From: Harmothoe impar
Lineage: Eukaryota > Annelida > Polychaeta > Phyllodocida > Polynoidae
Length of the DNA stretch: 64,000 bases
NCBI GenBank assembly: GCA_947462335.1
Contig: OX381705.1
Location: 2,232,001-2,296,000, forward strand
Direction of reading: 5' to 3'
Shown here one piece after another: positions 51,101 to 60,332 of the stretch. The notes under the pieces are model-generated. The model saw only the letters and a program-made list of their open reading frames with translations. It was not told the origin of the DNA and did no database searches. The position numbers and the translations under genes are program-made. The first letter of the stretch is position 1. Each line of letters begins with the position of its first letter.

Positions 51101-52710
51101 TCATACAAACCTTAATACTATTGTCTCATCTGCATCGGAAAGACAATGTATGATGCGAAGCATATTTCAATATCCTTATATATAATAGAAATGCAGAAAT
51201 AATAAAATCAGCTTTTTTTACCATACAAAAGTAAATGCCATTTCACTAAAATGTTTGGCCTCGATGGACATTTCTGATGAACATTTAGACCATCACACCA
51301 AAGCCAACAGGAAACATATCTCTTAATGTCAACAATTCAGATATATGCACACAATATGACAGACGCAGTGAATGTTGTTGATTAGCTACAGTCTCTACGC
51401 CACATGAGAGGCTGATGTAAAGCTGTCTCTGATTGGCTCATTTATTGAATGTGTCCTTCCTGCTGTGTCATTGGCTGATGTAGATGACTGTCCGCTATTG
51501 GCTGAGGTAGCCATCTTGTAATTCCTGTTACCTATCAGGCATAGTTGGCACACTGTGCATGCAGAATTCATGAAAATCAAACAGAAGTTTTCCCACAGCA
51601 GATCACAGATTGTCAGCATCTGGATTAGCTGTAAGACTAAAGAACAGAATTATAGAACTTTACATACATTTCCTTTGGTGTGACTGCATGAGGAAGAATA
51701 TAACATGATGGACAAGTTAGCTATACGTTGAAACTCATACTCCAGCAAGGCATGGGAGCCCCAATATTGGTACTCAAAGTAGGGGACACACTGATTTCAG
51801 GTGGCATCCCTCTGGAAGTTTGAGCAAACAGAAGAACTGGGTTTCTGACAAAAAACAAATTGTCTTCTCTCTGATCAATCAGTCAACTAATATATCCAGG
51901 TGAAAAGCTAAGGCTGCAAAACATTCATTAAAGGACATTTTCCCTAACCGTGCTGTGTGAGTTAAAGTGAAATGGTTCGATGATTAGGGCTAAAAAACTA
52001 ATTTGGTTAGAAATGAACAAAAATGTGCAATATGGCCTTGTCCTACCTTTTTATTAACATTATTCCCTATAATTCAGCTTAGAATTCAGTCAATTGTCGG
52101 TTTAAGGCTCAATTCAAGACTTTTAGAGTGCACACTATAATTCCTTCATTGACAATACACTGTTAAATACTGTACCTGAGCCATGTTGGCCATACATGGC
52201 ATTGCATCGTTCCCCATCCTCCAAATACGATATTGTACTGACATTTGGAACACTTTTAATAAGGGTTTGAACTTCAAGCTGGCCCCATCTCCATGTGTTA
52301 GTCTAGCACTGTCTGCTGCCCTCTTTGACTTTTACAAATTGCCTGCAGCAGAACATCCCCTTCATATGCTACTACCCTACCCTGATGCTTATGAGGACTA
52401 AACATGTCGCCTAGGCACTTGGAGCAGCAGAGAGTAACACTTTGACCTACCAGACTACAGCTTGCTGTTCCCACTTTACAGCACAGTCTACCGTTTATGA
52501 CTTGTTTGCTGCAGCAACGACCCCCAATGTATATCAGTGGCCTGTCTTGGCCATGTATATCAGTGGCCTGTCTTGGCCCTTTATCCCTCGGTGACTTCTC
52601 ATTCTAAAATCCAGTCCTTACAACAAATTACCTCTGCAGAAGAAAAGCATCATCTAAAGTCATCCACATGCACTGATAGTGTATTAAGGTCTAAAGTTAA
52701 AAGGCTCAGG
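45117..52710. repeat. Tandem segmental duplication, copy B
   Basis: 7.6 kb, or about 7.0 kb without the insertion at 48988-49561. It is the reference for the empty sites of the three insertions in copy A, and copy A in turn shows the empty site for the insertion here. A stretch from about 46149, starting ACACTGTAAATAGTTAGTGTAGG with many TAGAATCTAC words, has no equivalent in A and looks like a further small element. A hairpin pairs TTTCACTGAATAAGGGGCAT (49121) with its complement near 49165 inside the inserted element. No gene is recognised. Confidence 0.75.
48988..49561. mobile_element. 574-bp MITE with 8-bp TSD
   Basis: The left end GGCTATATCGCACTTCAGCA and the complement of the right end (GGCCATATCACACTTTAGCA) differ at few positions. 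ATCAACTC flanks both sides (48980-48987 and 49562-49569). Copy A carries a single ATCTACTC at the matching place near 39998. An 8-bp duplication fits hAT-type and some other DNA transposons. Inside are a perfect-looking hairpin (about 49117-49185) and a direct duplication of about 175 bp (49205-49380 and 49365-49500, with AGCCGGGGC words). Confidence 0.8.
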
Positions 52711-52984
52711 TCCCATGGGCTACAGTTTTCTTGTTTGTATTATATTTATTTATCCTGGCAGGATGTATGACCTGGAAGACTGTGTTATTACAACACCAGC
52801 ATTTCTGATGAGCGGAGTTGATAAGAGACAACTAAGTCTAAATTTATATATTATACCCAAAAAATACACTTTTTTATTGTCTGTCTTAGCTAAGTATACC
52901 TTACCTACTTTATAAAACAAGTTTATAATACTTTTGATAATATCTACTAGTATCGACCACTAAAAGGTTTAGTATACATATATA

Positions 52985-53110
52985 AGTAGTATAGTATGTA
53001 TCGGAACGGGACTATGGTTAACAACTGTTTATTACTCAATCGACATGCAGCCAATCAGAGGCCTCCATTTGGTCACGTGACCGGAAGTGACCTGATGTGG
53101 AAGAAAGAAG

Positions 53111-53141
<31 letters not shown>

Positions 53142-53830
53142 GACGTCACTCGACTTAATGAAGAGATGAGCGTCTTTAAGGGGTCACGCGCTTTAAAATG
53201 TGATATTTTTTTTCTTCTTTTTTTGGAGGAGGAGGAGGAGGAGGAGGAGGAGGAGGAGGAGGAGGAGGAGGAGGAGAAGGAGAGGAGGAGGAGGAGGAGG
53301 AGAAGGAGGAGGAGGAGGCGAGTCTCTTATTTTTTTCGGTAAACCAATAAAAAACACCACGATATAAGTTTGTTTTTTTCATTTATATTGTTTTACGAGC
53401 GACTGGAAGTGACTTATTGAACTAGGTAGAAGCGTTCTTTAGAGTGTATAAGGGGGGAGGGGAGGGAAGTGGAGGGGAGGGGAGGGGGGGAGGGGGGCCC
53501 CTTTAAGATGCATGGGGAGGGGGGCGCTTTTAGGATGCATGGGGCGGGTGGGGGGGAGGGGGGGGAGGGGGGAGGGGGGCACTCTAGGGGGGTGGGGGGG
53601 CACTCTAAGGGGCGTTTGTCTCTTTTAAGAAAAAAAGAAAAGAAAAGATTTTAATCGAGAGACACGCTTCTTCCTCTCGAGAGGAAGAAGCGTGTCTCTT
53701 CATTTTGTTTTTGTTTAGGAAGTGAGGGTCTTTAGGATCACGTGACTGGAAGCGACGTCGTCACATGAGTGACGCTTTAAGAGACTGCGTGACTTACTAG
53801 TAAAAGAAGACGTATGAAAATAAAAACACA
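52985..53830. repeat. Left TIR of element 2
   Basis: Order from the outside: terminal 60 bases shared with element 1; GGTCACGTGACCGGAAGTGACC; a GAA run (about 53100-53140); TGACGTCACTCG; a GGA run (about 53226-53320); a CCAATAAAAAACACC stretch; the G-rich module; a 42-bp palindrome; and an inner part reaching AAGAAGACGTATGAAAATAAA. All parts recur inverted at the right end. The 81-aa and 68-aa frames here are runs of R/E or P/S from the trinucleotide repeats. Confidence 0.85.
53658..53699. other. Perfect 42-bp palindrome, left TIR
   Basis: Two 21-base arms (AGAGACACGCTTCTTCCTCTC and its exact complement) meet at a CTCGAG centre with no loop. The same palindrome is at 61704-61745. Confidence 0.9.
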
Positions 53831-53834
53831 ACAA

Positions 53835-53875
53835 TAATTTATTTTATTTTTTTATTTATTTTTTTTCAATCTTGA
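53835..53875 (-). terminator. Probable poly(A) signals for the polymerase transcript
   Basis: Read on the minus strand, this T/A-rich stretch contains several AATAAA hexamers (TTTATT on the plus strand) 60-100 bases after the polymerase stop. Confidence 0.45.
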
Positions 53876-53936
53876 TAAACACTCTATTTTTGAAAAGATG
53901 CACTCAATCAAGCAATAACACGCTTATTTTTTTTTT

Positions 53937-55640
53937 TCATATCTCTAAAGGACTCGTTGTCACACCGTCAGAATGCACACGACGCTTATAATACAAGTAG
54001 CGCACGCCGTCTTTCTCTATGGTGTAGGTGACCATTTTGTTTCGCACCACTTTGAAATTTCTATTTACAGTAATGAGAGTTTTTCGTTGGCGAAGAACAT
54101 CCAAGAAGTCGTCTGGTTCCTTAGGGTTTTGTTTCTTCTGTACGCCTTTTGCACTCCATTTTTTGGATTTTCTTTCACCGGTGCCGCTGACTCGATCGTA
54201 GCAAATGTAAGTCTTAGGGTTGAGACTTAGGATCCCGTCACCTTCCCACTCCGCTTTCATAAGCCCCGAAGTTCTCAGATCGTGAAGGTACCGTCTCTCA
54301 CAACATCCGCCAGGCGGCGGACACCATTCTCGCACTCTTTCCGTTTTTGTCTTCACGAAAAGCTCTAAGTGATCGTCGCACACCGCTGTCGGAATCCACT
54401 TTCGTTTCTCTCTGAAGTACGTCTCTCTCAGGCGAGGTTTGACTAGGTCATCCAATGTGTCACCGCTGAGAGCCATGTAAAGACTGTCGGTGTCCATTTG
54501 ACAAAGGGCATAATCGCGCCGATCGACGAATCTATCCAAGAAGTCGTATGTGAACTCTAACATTTTCAACTTCGCGTACTGGTATACCATGAACCCTATT
54601 TGAATAGGGAGGTTGTTCTTGACTGTTTTCGGTTGTAGTTCGACTTCAAACAGATCAGAACTCAACTCGGACGTATTTTTGAAGCGCCACGAATTGGCCA
54701 ATAGTTTGAACTTCCGACTGTCAGTGTATCTCACCGCCGTGTGTTTTTCTTTGTTGCAGATTGTTTTACCGTACGTAGCGTTTCCCATTAACTTGTAACA
54801 GTCTGACAGAATTTTCTCGTTCTCGTTCACGTCGCCACGTCTTCGCGCCGCCGTTACTTCGTCCGCGAAACCGGCAAAGGAGCGTTTAGGTAGGTATTCT
54901 ACGACCAGCTGCACTTTGGTGACTATCAAACCGTGCTCTAAATACCACTTGAGAAGCGGCGTTCCCAAGAGAATATTTTTTCCGTGGTAACTCCCTATCA
55001 GACATCTCTGAGGCGTGTTCAACAGCTTTTCTTCCTGCGCAAAGTCTGACATGTGAGGTCCTATGTCCGATTTTGAAACGGTCGCGTTCTTGAAAACGGG
55101 GGTCATTTCTTCGAAGTAGTCTCGTAGGTGAGGCGGCGTAGTGATGTCCACTTGAACTAAACCGAACATTTTCCCGTCTTTCACAGCGGAAAGGATGTCG
55201 CTCTCGCTCATCGCGTTTCGAGACACTTTCAAAGCATCAACCTTCAAGCGTTGTTGGGAGGCCTTAACCCGCTCATCTCGACGCTTCATCTCTCTCCATT
55301 CGCACTCCCACACGACGACCAGCTTGTGACCTAGCGCTTTCAAGTACGCGCTTACTCTAGTCGTTCTGTCGCGTCTCTCCTCCCTCAGTGAAGCGCACTG
55401 ATATCGGTGCGACGGTATGCACTTGTGAGCGTGGAACCAACACCCATGAAACTGGAAAACCATATTAGAGGCCGCGTGAAACCCGTCCATGCAAATTCTC
55501 CTACAGCCTACAACCATCACGCCGCCGTTCAAAGCGTGGCGCAGTTTCACGTCGCGGTCGTGCTCTACGAAGCGTAACCACTCCAAAGCGCTGTGAGAGT
55601 TTCTTTGCCTAATTTCGGGCTTGAACTCGGTCTCAGGTCG
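53937..55640 (-). CDS. Polymerase segment 3: VSR-like insert, motifs B and C
   Basis: Same frame as segment 2, open directly after the TGA. There is no ATG at its beginning; the 549-aa count starts at a TTG at 55586. Residues 44-56 (FQFHGCWFHAHKC) and 91-97 (VVWECEW) match the two signature boxes of VSR-type restriction-fold nucleases, and such an insert is common in the long eukaryotic pPolB group. Motif B KLMGNATYGKT is at 265-275, motif C MDTDSLY at 364-370, and the KxY box NPKTYICY at 456-463. Both motif C aspartates are present. The C-terminal 90 residues are basic and end SPLEI. Confidence 0.85.
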   Translation of the reverse strand, partial: RPETEFKPEIRQRNSHSALEWLRFVEHDRDVKLRHALNGGVMVVGCRRICMDGFHAASNMVFQFHGCWFHAHKCIPSHRYQCASLREERRDRTTRVSAYLKALGHKLVVVWECEWREMKRRDERVKASQQRLKVDALKVSRNAMSESDILSAVKDGKMFGLVQVDITTPPHLRDYFEEMTPVFKNATVSKSDIGPHMSDFAQEEKLLNTPQRCLIGSYHGKNILLGTPLLKWYLEHGLIVTKVQLVVEYLPKRSFAGFADEVTAARRRGDVNENEKILSDCYKLMGNATYGKTICNKEKHTAVRYTDSRKFKLLANSWRFKNTSELSSDLFEVELQPKTVKNNLPIQIGFMVYQYAKLKMLEFTYDFLDRFVDRRDYALCQMDTDSLYMALSGDTLDDLVKPRLRETYFREKRKWIPTAVCDDHLELFVKTKTERVREWCPPPGGCCERRYLHDLRTSGLMKAEWEGDGILSLNPKTYICYDRVSGTGERKSKKWSAKGVQKKQNPKEPDDFLDVLRQRKTLITVNRNFKVVRNKMVTYTIEKDGVRYLYYKRRVHSDGVTTSPLEI

Positions 55641-56860
55641 TCACACCACGTAATAGCCCGTGCAGTGCGCCTCGCTCATGCAGCGCAAGTACAGAGAGTT
55701 AGCGTCTAGTCCTAGGATGTGTTGGCACGGTCTCGCTTCTTCGCCGTACTTGTGCTCCCTTATCAGCGTGGTGCCCTTCTCGTGAAATCTATGGAAGATG
55801 ATGGAAGGACCACCGACTAGATTTTCTTTGATCAGAGCGTGGAGGACGGCGTCAAACTGGGGGAACGTTGTGAACGCGTCTTCTAGGTTTTGGAAGAGGA
55901 ACCATAAAGTCAAACCGGCGAGAGAAACTCCGTCTTTCAACATGTCAATGCCGCGATCTTGGAAAAATTTAGCGTGATTTTTCAGAGCTTCTATGAAAGG
56001 TTTGACGTCTTTGTTGTTGTAGTGGATCAAGTAATCTTCCATAGTTTGCATCTTCTTGTCGGACCAAACTTTCTGACATGCGGCGTAGTCGGATTCGGAC
56101 ATTTTGACGCCCGTCAGTTCGCTGTCAAAAGCCGATCTCTGTGGCAGTGTTCTGTTTGCCAGTTTCCTGGTAGACGTCATCCATTCGTAAGGAAAGTGAC
56201 CTTTCTCTTCGTTCCTGGTGAAAGCTCGCAAATAGGTCGCGTAGTTGTAACCGGGTGCCAAATAGTTGACTACGTCCAAGAAAACCGTGTGCTGTGTGTA
56301 AACCGCCAAGTATTGATTGCTTCTCTTTATGACGCTGAATTCTTGGTTTCTTTGGTCTCCGGAGGCAAAGAACGAGTGAAGGCGTATTTTGATCAGGTTC
56401 AAGTCGTAACGCCCCGAGTTGAAGCCCAAGACTGGAGCTTGACGGATGTATCTCAGAAGACGCTTCTTCAGTTGAACTAACGGGTGTCTGGTCTGAGCCG
56501 CAGCGAAGCCGCCTGGAGAAGGGGTGAATGTCGCCTCCTCCAGCAGGAGAGCTTCACCTATCGCCGCATCTAACTTCGCTAACGTCGGTCGGTAAAGTTC
56601 TAGCACAGCTTCCCCGATGACTTTGGCGTTCTCGTTTATGTGATTTAAAACTCGGTCTGAATCTGCGTCAGATTCTCTGACGAAGCAGACGGGCCCCTCC
56701 AACCCCGGAAAGTCGGATGCGACGCTAGCCGACAAAGGGACGTGATCCCACAGCAGGGACACGTGTTCCGTCGACGGTTCTTTGCACGGTCTGAAGAAAG
56801 CCTCGAAATCGAAGGCAATCTTGTAAGGGTAGATTCCGGAATGTCCGTCGGGGGGGAAAA
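55641..56860 (-). CDS. Polymerase segment 2: 3'-5' exonuclease and motif A
   Basis: The frame is open from the homopolymer at about 56855. Its first ATG is not needed, because it continues segment 1. It holds Exo I (FDFEA) at 56793-56813; then, counting from the GTG at 56762, Exo II FNSGRYD at residues 114-120, the FPYEWM box at 190-195, Exo III YNNKD at 248-252, and polymerase motif A DANSLY at 353-358. All catalytic acidic residues of the exonuclease (the D and E of FDFEA, and the D of Exo II and Exo III) are present. It ends at the in-frame TGA (55641-55643) shortly after motif A, so motifs B and C are separated from it only by that stop. Confidence 0.85.
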
Positions 56861-58050
56861 ATGGAGAAGTCTGCTAGCGCTTCGAAAATCGTTCTCGAAT
56901 TTTGGTAGATGCCACCTACGTAGCGCAACTTGACTTGTCGGCAAGAGGAAAGCTGGTTCCTGTGTCTCTTCAGCAAGAACTCGGTGGTGAACGCCGCCTT
57001 ACACTTGCAACATTCGTATATGCCCGCGTACGCGTTGAAGTCCGTGACGAGAGAGACGTGCAAACCACCTTTCGCCGTCAGGTGTAGGTTGACTTTACCT
57101 CGGGCGGCCAGAGTTCTGGAAGGCGGTCTGATCAGAGTAACGCGTCTTCTCAACTTCCGCCCCGGCACCTGACGCGACGCGGTGTAAACCGCTATTTGTA
57201 CGTCAAACAAGTTCTCTAACGCGGGTAAGTCGCGGATGTTCAAACCCGGAAAGGATTCAGGTGTGGCAGCGGGACAGAACTGACGTAACAAATCTGAAGC
57301 GCGCTTGCTGGTGTTGTATAAGTGAAAGGAAATGCAGCGGAAGATGCAGAGGTTGTCCTTGTTGGGAAAATCTAACACGCCGCTTCTCTTTCCAACTCGA
57401 CCGGCCTGAGTGATCCTACCGCCTATGGGAAATTCCCCTGGTCCCATGTAAACGCAAATGTTCAAATTGGTAGGAAAAAGAATGTGCCACTTGGTGTCAG
57501 CGTCGCAAAGTTTCCGTACTTCCTCGCAAGCGACGGTGTTTTCCATCTTTGAGAGGAGCTCTTCCAAAGTTTCTGAATTAGTTATAGTAGGGAGCGGTTG
57601 TATGAGAGTTGCGTTGTTCTGGGAGGCGTGAAAGTAGCGCAGTTTGCTCTTGTCTTCTCTGTGTTGTAAGAGTAAGCCTACCGAGAAACCCACTTTGTAT
57701 CTGAATCTTTGTGTCAAGTGAATGCGACGCATAGTATCTACAGCGTCACTCAACTTGCCAGTTGGTAGCCTGAAGTTTGTTACACTCACGCGAGTCCCGT
57801 GCATCCTGACGCCCGTTTGTATCGCAGGCCAATTCGCCGTGAACGTTTCCTCCCCGTTCGGTACAGCACATATGCGCGGAGGGATGGTCACCCCGTCCAG
57901 AGATTCGCGTCGACAGGCAATCTTTCGGCAATCGCCTTCGCCGCATAGAGGGCAAAACTTAGATATTACTCTACAATTTTCTACGTGTCTCTCGTGGTTG
58001 TACAGTCTTTTAAAAATTTTGAAACACTTTTCGCATACGTACTGCGTCAT
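56725..58050 (-). CDS. Polymerase segment 1: zinc fingers and OTU-like region
   Basis: 441-aa frame with an ATG start. A C2H2/C-type finger occupies residues 6-26 (C6, C9, H19, H22, C26), and C33/C36 and further cysteines follow. Residues 231-240 read KDNLCIFRCI, and a His at 331 lies in HVSLVTDF. This pairing resembles the Asp/Cys and His boxes of OTU-type cysteine proteases, a domain I recall being described at the N terminus of Polinton polymerases. A second CxxC...H...C finger is at 347-370. After about residue 400 the frame leaves the conserved sequence at a C7 run on the coding strand, and the last 41 residues are out of frame. The true continuation is in segment 2. Protease activity is untested inference. 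Confidence 0.75.
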   Translation of the reverse strand: MTQYVCEKCFKIFKRLYNHERHVENCRVISKFCPLCGEGDCRKIACRRESLDGVTIPPRICAVPNGEETFTANWPAIQTGVRMHGTRVSVTNFRLPTGKLSDAVDTMRRIHLTQRFRYKVGFSVGLLLQHREDKSKLRYFHASQNNATLIQPLPTITNSETLEELLSKMENTVACEEVRKLCDADTKWHILFPTNLNICVYMGPGEFPIGGRITQAGRVGKRSGVLDFPNKDNLCIFRCISFHLYNTSKRASDLLRQFCPAATPESFPGLNIRDLPALENLFDVQIAVYTASRQVPGRKLRRRVTLIRPPSRTLAARGKVNLHLTAKGGLHVSLVTDFNAYAGIYECCKCKAAFTTEFLLKRHRNQLSSCRQVKLRYVGGIYQNSRTIFEALADFSIFPPRRTFRNLPLQDCLRFRGFLQTVQRTVDGTRVPAVGSRPFVG

Positions 58051-58218
58051 GTTTTTTCACTCAGTTACCAACTACTTAGCTGTCTAACTATCTTTCTATC
58101 TATCAATCAATCTATCTGTCTATCTATCTATCTGTCTGCTGTCTGTGTATCCGTCTGTCTGTCCCATACAGCGTACGTCAAACGCAGTGTGTGTGCGCAC
58201 GTGAGCGTTGAGCGTCTC
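58051..58218. repeat. Intergenic (CTAT/CTGT)n microsatellite
   Basis: CTATCTATCTGTCTGTC-type tetranucleotides occupy about 58085-58165 between the polymerase start and the end of the PC4-like gene. I see no clear TATA box for the polymerase in this 168-base gap, so it may be expressed from the upstream transcript or from a weak promoter here. Confidence 0.7.
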
Positions 58219-59614
58219 TCATTCCAAATCTATACCGAGAAATTTGAGAATAATCTCTGTTTTGTCATCCAACTCTTTGAGCACTCTGGCGGACAGCGTC
58301 ACCCCCTGCTGTGTGGGTTTTTTGTCAGGACCTTCGTACTTGCGCACGTGGATGAGGTTCTTACCGCTGTAGTAGCTCACAGCTGCGTACACTTCGCCCT
58401 CCTCATCCAGCACTGCGAACCAGGGGGTGTGATTAGGTCTTCCTTGCGCGGGCGCTGTGTCGCGTATGCACACCACTGCGCGGATATCGGCGATGCGTGC
58501 TATTAGCTCGCGCAGCGTGTCGGCAGTGAAGTGCACTCGCTTGCTTCTGGTCAGAGACGCCCCTTTCACCTGGCCGTCTTTTGTGTAGCGCGGCCTCCTA
58601 GACAGTCTGGCCACGTCCTCCCAGATCTCCAGCTTCAAAGTCCCGTCTAAGCAGAACTCTAACCCGAGAGGACGGGAGGTTTTCTCTGCTTCTTCTCGTC
58701 CATCTCGTTCTTTTTCTTGTATTTTTCTCTTCTTAGTAGGCCTTGTTGTTCTGGAACTCACCTTAGAACGTTTCAGACCCGCAAGAAGAGTAACACCATC
58801 AGCGTGAGCTGAATCAGCAGCAGAACCGATAACAGGAGCAGCGTCAGCGCTGGTGGTATCCGAGACCTCGTTGTTGGAACAGCGCAGCCACACGCCGTCA
58901 GTGCTGAGTGTAGCGGTAGAAGATGAAGCGCCGCCGCCCTCGTAAGGTGGCGGTGAGGGCAGTCGCCACGGACTGGACGCGCTACCAGTGGAAGTGAGGT
59001 CGAAAGCTGTGGAAGAGGGGAGCCGAAGAAACATACCGTCCGCCCCTTTCCCTTCGGGTTCTTCGTACGCCTCATCGTAAGCGTCGTTCTCTGTCTCACC
59101 CTGTTGCTGCTGCTGCTGCTCCTCCTCCTCCTCCTCCTCCTCTTCTTCTTGGTTTAGGGGCTGAGTGTCAGAATAGCTGTAACTCTCAGCGCGAGCGGCG
59201 TCGAGGGCGTCGGTCGATGTAGTGGTGGAGAGGGGCTGTGCAACGTGCGGCAGGTCATCAAAATCATCAACAGTAGTGGGGAAGTAAAAACCTGGTTGCC
59301 AGTACTGCGCTGTGCCAGGAGCGTTGTCGTCAGTAGTAGTAGCGGTAGCAGCAGGTGCAGCAGAAGCAGCAGCAGCAGCAGCAGCAGCAGGCGCAACAGT
59401 AGCAGGCGCAGCAGCCTCAGCAGGCGCAGCAGTAGCAGGCGCAGCAGTAGCAGGTGCAGCAGCAGCAGCAGCAGCCGCAGCACGAGGATCACCAGCAGCA
59501 GCAGCAGCAGCAGGCGGGGCGGCAGTAGCAGCGGCAGCGCGCTTAGCAGCAACGTGTACCGTCGCGAGTGTAACAACGTCGCTAGCACGACGACTACTAC
59601 CAGTAGTACTACTA

Positions 59615-59664
<50 letters not shown>

Positions 59665-59838
59665 GCTGCGAGCGCTCGCTACAGCGGGAGGGTAATAAGA
59701 CCAAGCGGATGCGGCGGTAGTCTCATTTTCAGTAGCAAGAGGAGGCACTGACGCTAAACGAGCGCTGTTCCGCGTAGTCTTCTTGTTCTTGAACTTGCTT
59801 AGATCCTTGGACGGCGCTAGGTGTTGTCTTTTGCTCAT
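58219..59838 (-). CDS. Low-complexity protein with C-terminal PC4-like repeats
   Basis: 539 aa from the ATG at 59836-59838, which has a near-ideal ACCACCATGA context; the open frame extends eight codons further without an ATG. Residues 1-25 are basic (KFKNKK, nuclear-signal-like). Then come a serine run, an alanine/proline-rich stretch of about 90 residues and an acidic/glutamine run (E10 Q6). The last 147 residues are ordered. A segment around LKLEIWEDVARL ... KRVHFTADTLRELIARI and a second around EVYAAVSYYSGKNLIHVRKY ... GVTLSARVLKEL resemble the PC4/p15 fold: strands, then a K-rich GVTL turn, then a helix. PC4-type proteins bind single-stranded DNA and modulate transcription, and viruses also carry them. 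I infer a DNA-binding role in element transcription or replication. Codon runs suggest rapid length change. A TATA box stands 60 bases upstream. Confidence 0.65.
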
Positions 59839-59897
59839 GGTGGTGACTGTAGAGAGCAGCAAAAGACTGAGTGAGTGAATGGAGGTTTCCAGGCCCC

Positions 59898-59905
59898 TTA
59901 TATAA
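59898..59905 (-). promoter_or_regulatory. TATA box of the PC4-like gene
   Basis: Minus-strand TATATAAG lies about 60 bases before the ATG, which would give a leader of roughly 30 bases. The position and consensus are good. Confidence 0.65.
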
Positions 59906-59924
59906 GCCTTCTCGCTTCTAGAGC

Positions 59925-60300
59925 TAAGCTACTTACTGCCCCTGTTCAGCTGCCGCCGGCTGGCCGGCGGCCATTCACAAAGAGAAACAAAAGACATAAG
60001 GCATGACATTTTCAGCTGGATCCCTTTCCCCCCTTTTGAGAGATCGACTGTCGTGAGCTAAGCTACTTACCACCCTGTTCAGCAATTCAACGCGCATTAG
60101 CTGTATAAAGGATTAAGTGGTTGCTGCCGCCGACTGACCGGCGGCCATTCACAAAGAGAAACAAAAGACATAAGGTATGACGTTTTCAGCTGGATCCCTT
60201 TCTCCTCTTTTTTGAGGGATCCACTGTCATGAGCTAAGCTACTTACCACCCTGTTCAGCAATTCAACGCGCGTTAGCTGTATAAAGGATTAACGGTGATG
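59925..60300. repeat. Tandem direct repeat between the divergent genes
   Basis: GAGCTAAGCTACTTAC recurs at about 59923, 60055 and 60232. GGCGGCCATTCACAAAGAGA followed by AACAAAAGACATAAGG occurs twice, as does TTTTCAGCTGGATCCCTTTC. The unit is about 175 bp with indels, and it includes CTGTATAAAGGATTAA twice (rightward TATA-like). A CCGGCTGGCCGGCGG GC palindrome lies in the first unit. This is the only intergenic space with divergent transcription in element 2 and probably its main control region. Confidence 0.7.
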
Positions 60301-60312
60301 AGCTTAGAGTGT

Positions 60313-60332
60313 GTATACAAAAAAACTACAGG
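60313..60332 (+). promoter_or_regulatory. 20-base word shared with element 1
   Basis: GTATACAAAAAAACTACAGG is identical to 17427-17446 in element 1, where it is part of a tandem array. The rest of the two regions differs, so conservation of this word suggests a bound site. Confidence 0.5.

Larger units (their letters stand above)
53937..58050 (-). pseudogene. Protein-primed type B DNA polymerase, interrupted
   Basis: About 1370 codons run from the ATG at 58048-58050 to the TGA at 53937. The gene is broken twice: a one-base frame change at a G7/A5 homopolymer (56850-56861, plus-strand letters) and an in-frame TGA at 55641-55643. All expected landmarks remain in order: N-terminal zinc fingers and OTU-like region, Exo I (FDFEAFF, 56793-56813), Exo II, Exo III, motif A, a VSR-like insert, motif B, motif C and KxY. 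Polymerases of this class copy linear DNA from a terminal protein and are the replication enzymes of Polintons, adintoviruses and bidnaviruses. The length fits the long Polinton type. Both breaks are small, which suggests recent inactivation; an assembly error at the homopolymer, or recoding at the TGA, is also possible. It is transcribed leftward, away from the PC4-like gene. Confidence 0.9.

Noticed and set aside
53097..53382. Arginine/glutamate-rich and proline/serine-rich frames in the TIR of element 2 (also 62025-62368)
   Set aside because: Direct translation of GAA and GGA trinucleotide runs that lie in non-coding TIR DNA.
55959..56480. 173-aa plus-strand frame
   Set aside because: Antisense to the polymerase exonuclease region; the minus strand carries all family motifs.
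57985..58506. 173-aa plus-strand frame
   Set aside because: Crosses the tetranucleotide microsatellite and is antisense to the PC4-like C terminus.
59154..59751. Leucine-rich and serine-rich frames opposite or overlapping the PC4-like gene
   Set aside because: Shadows of its GCT/AGT trinucleotide runs in other frames; the PC4-like frame has the TATA box, Kozak context and ordered C terminus.
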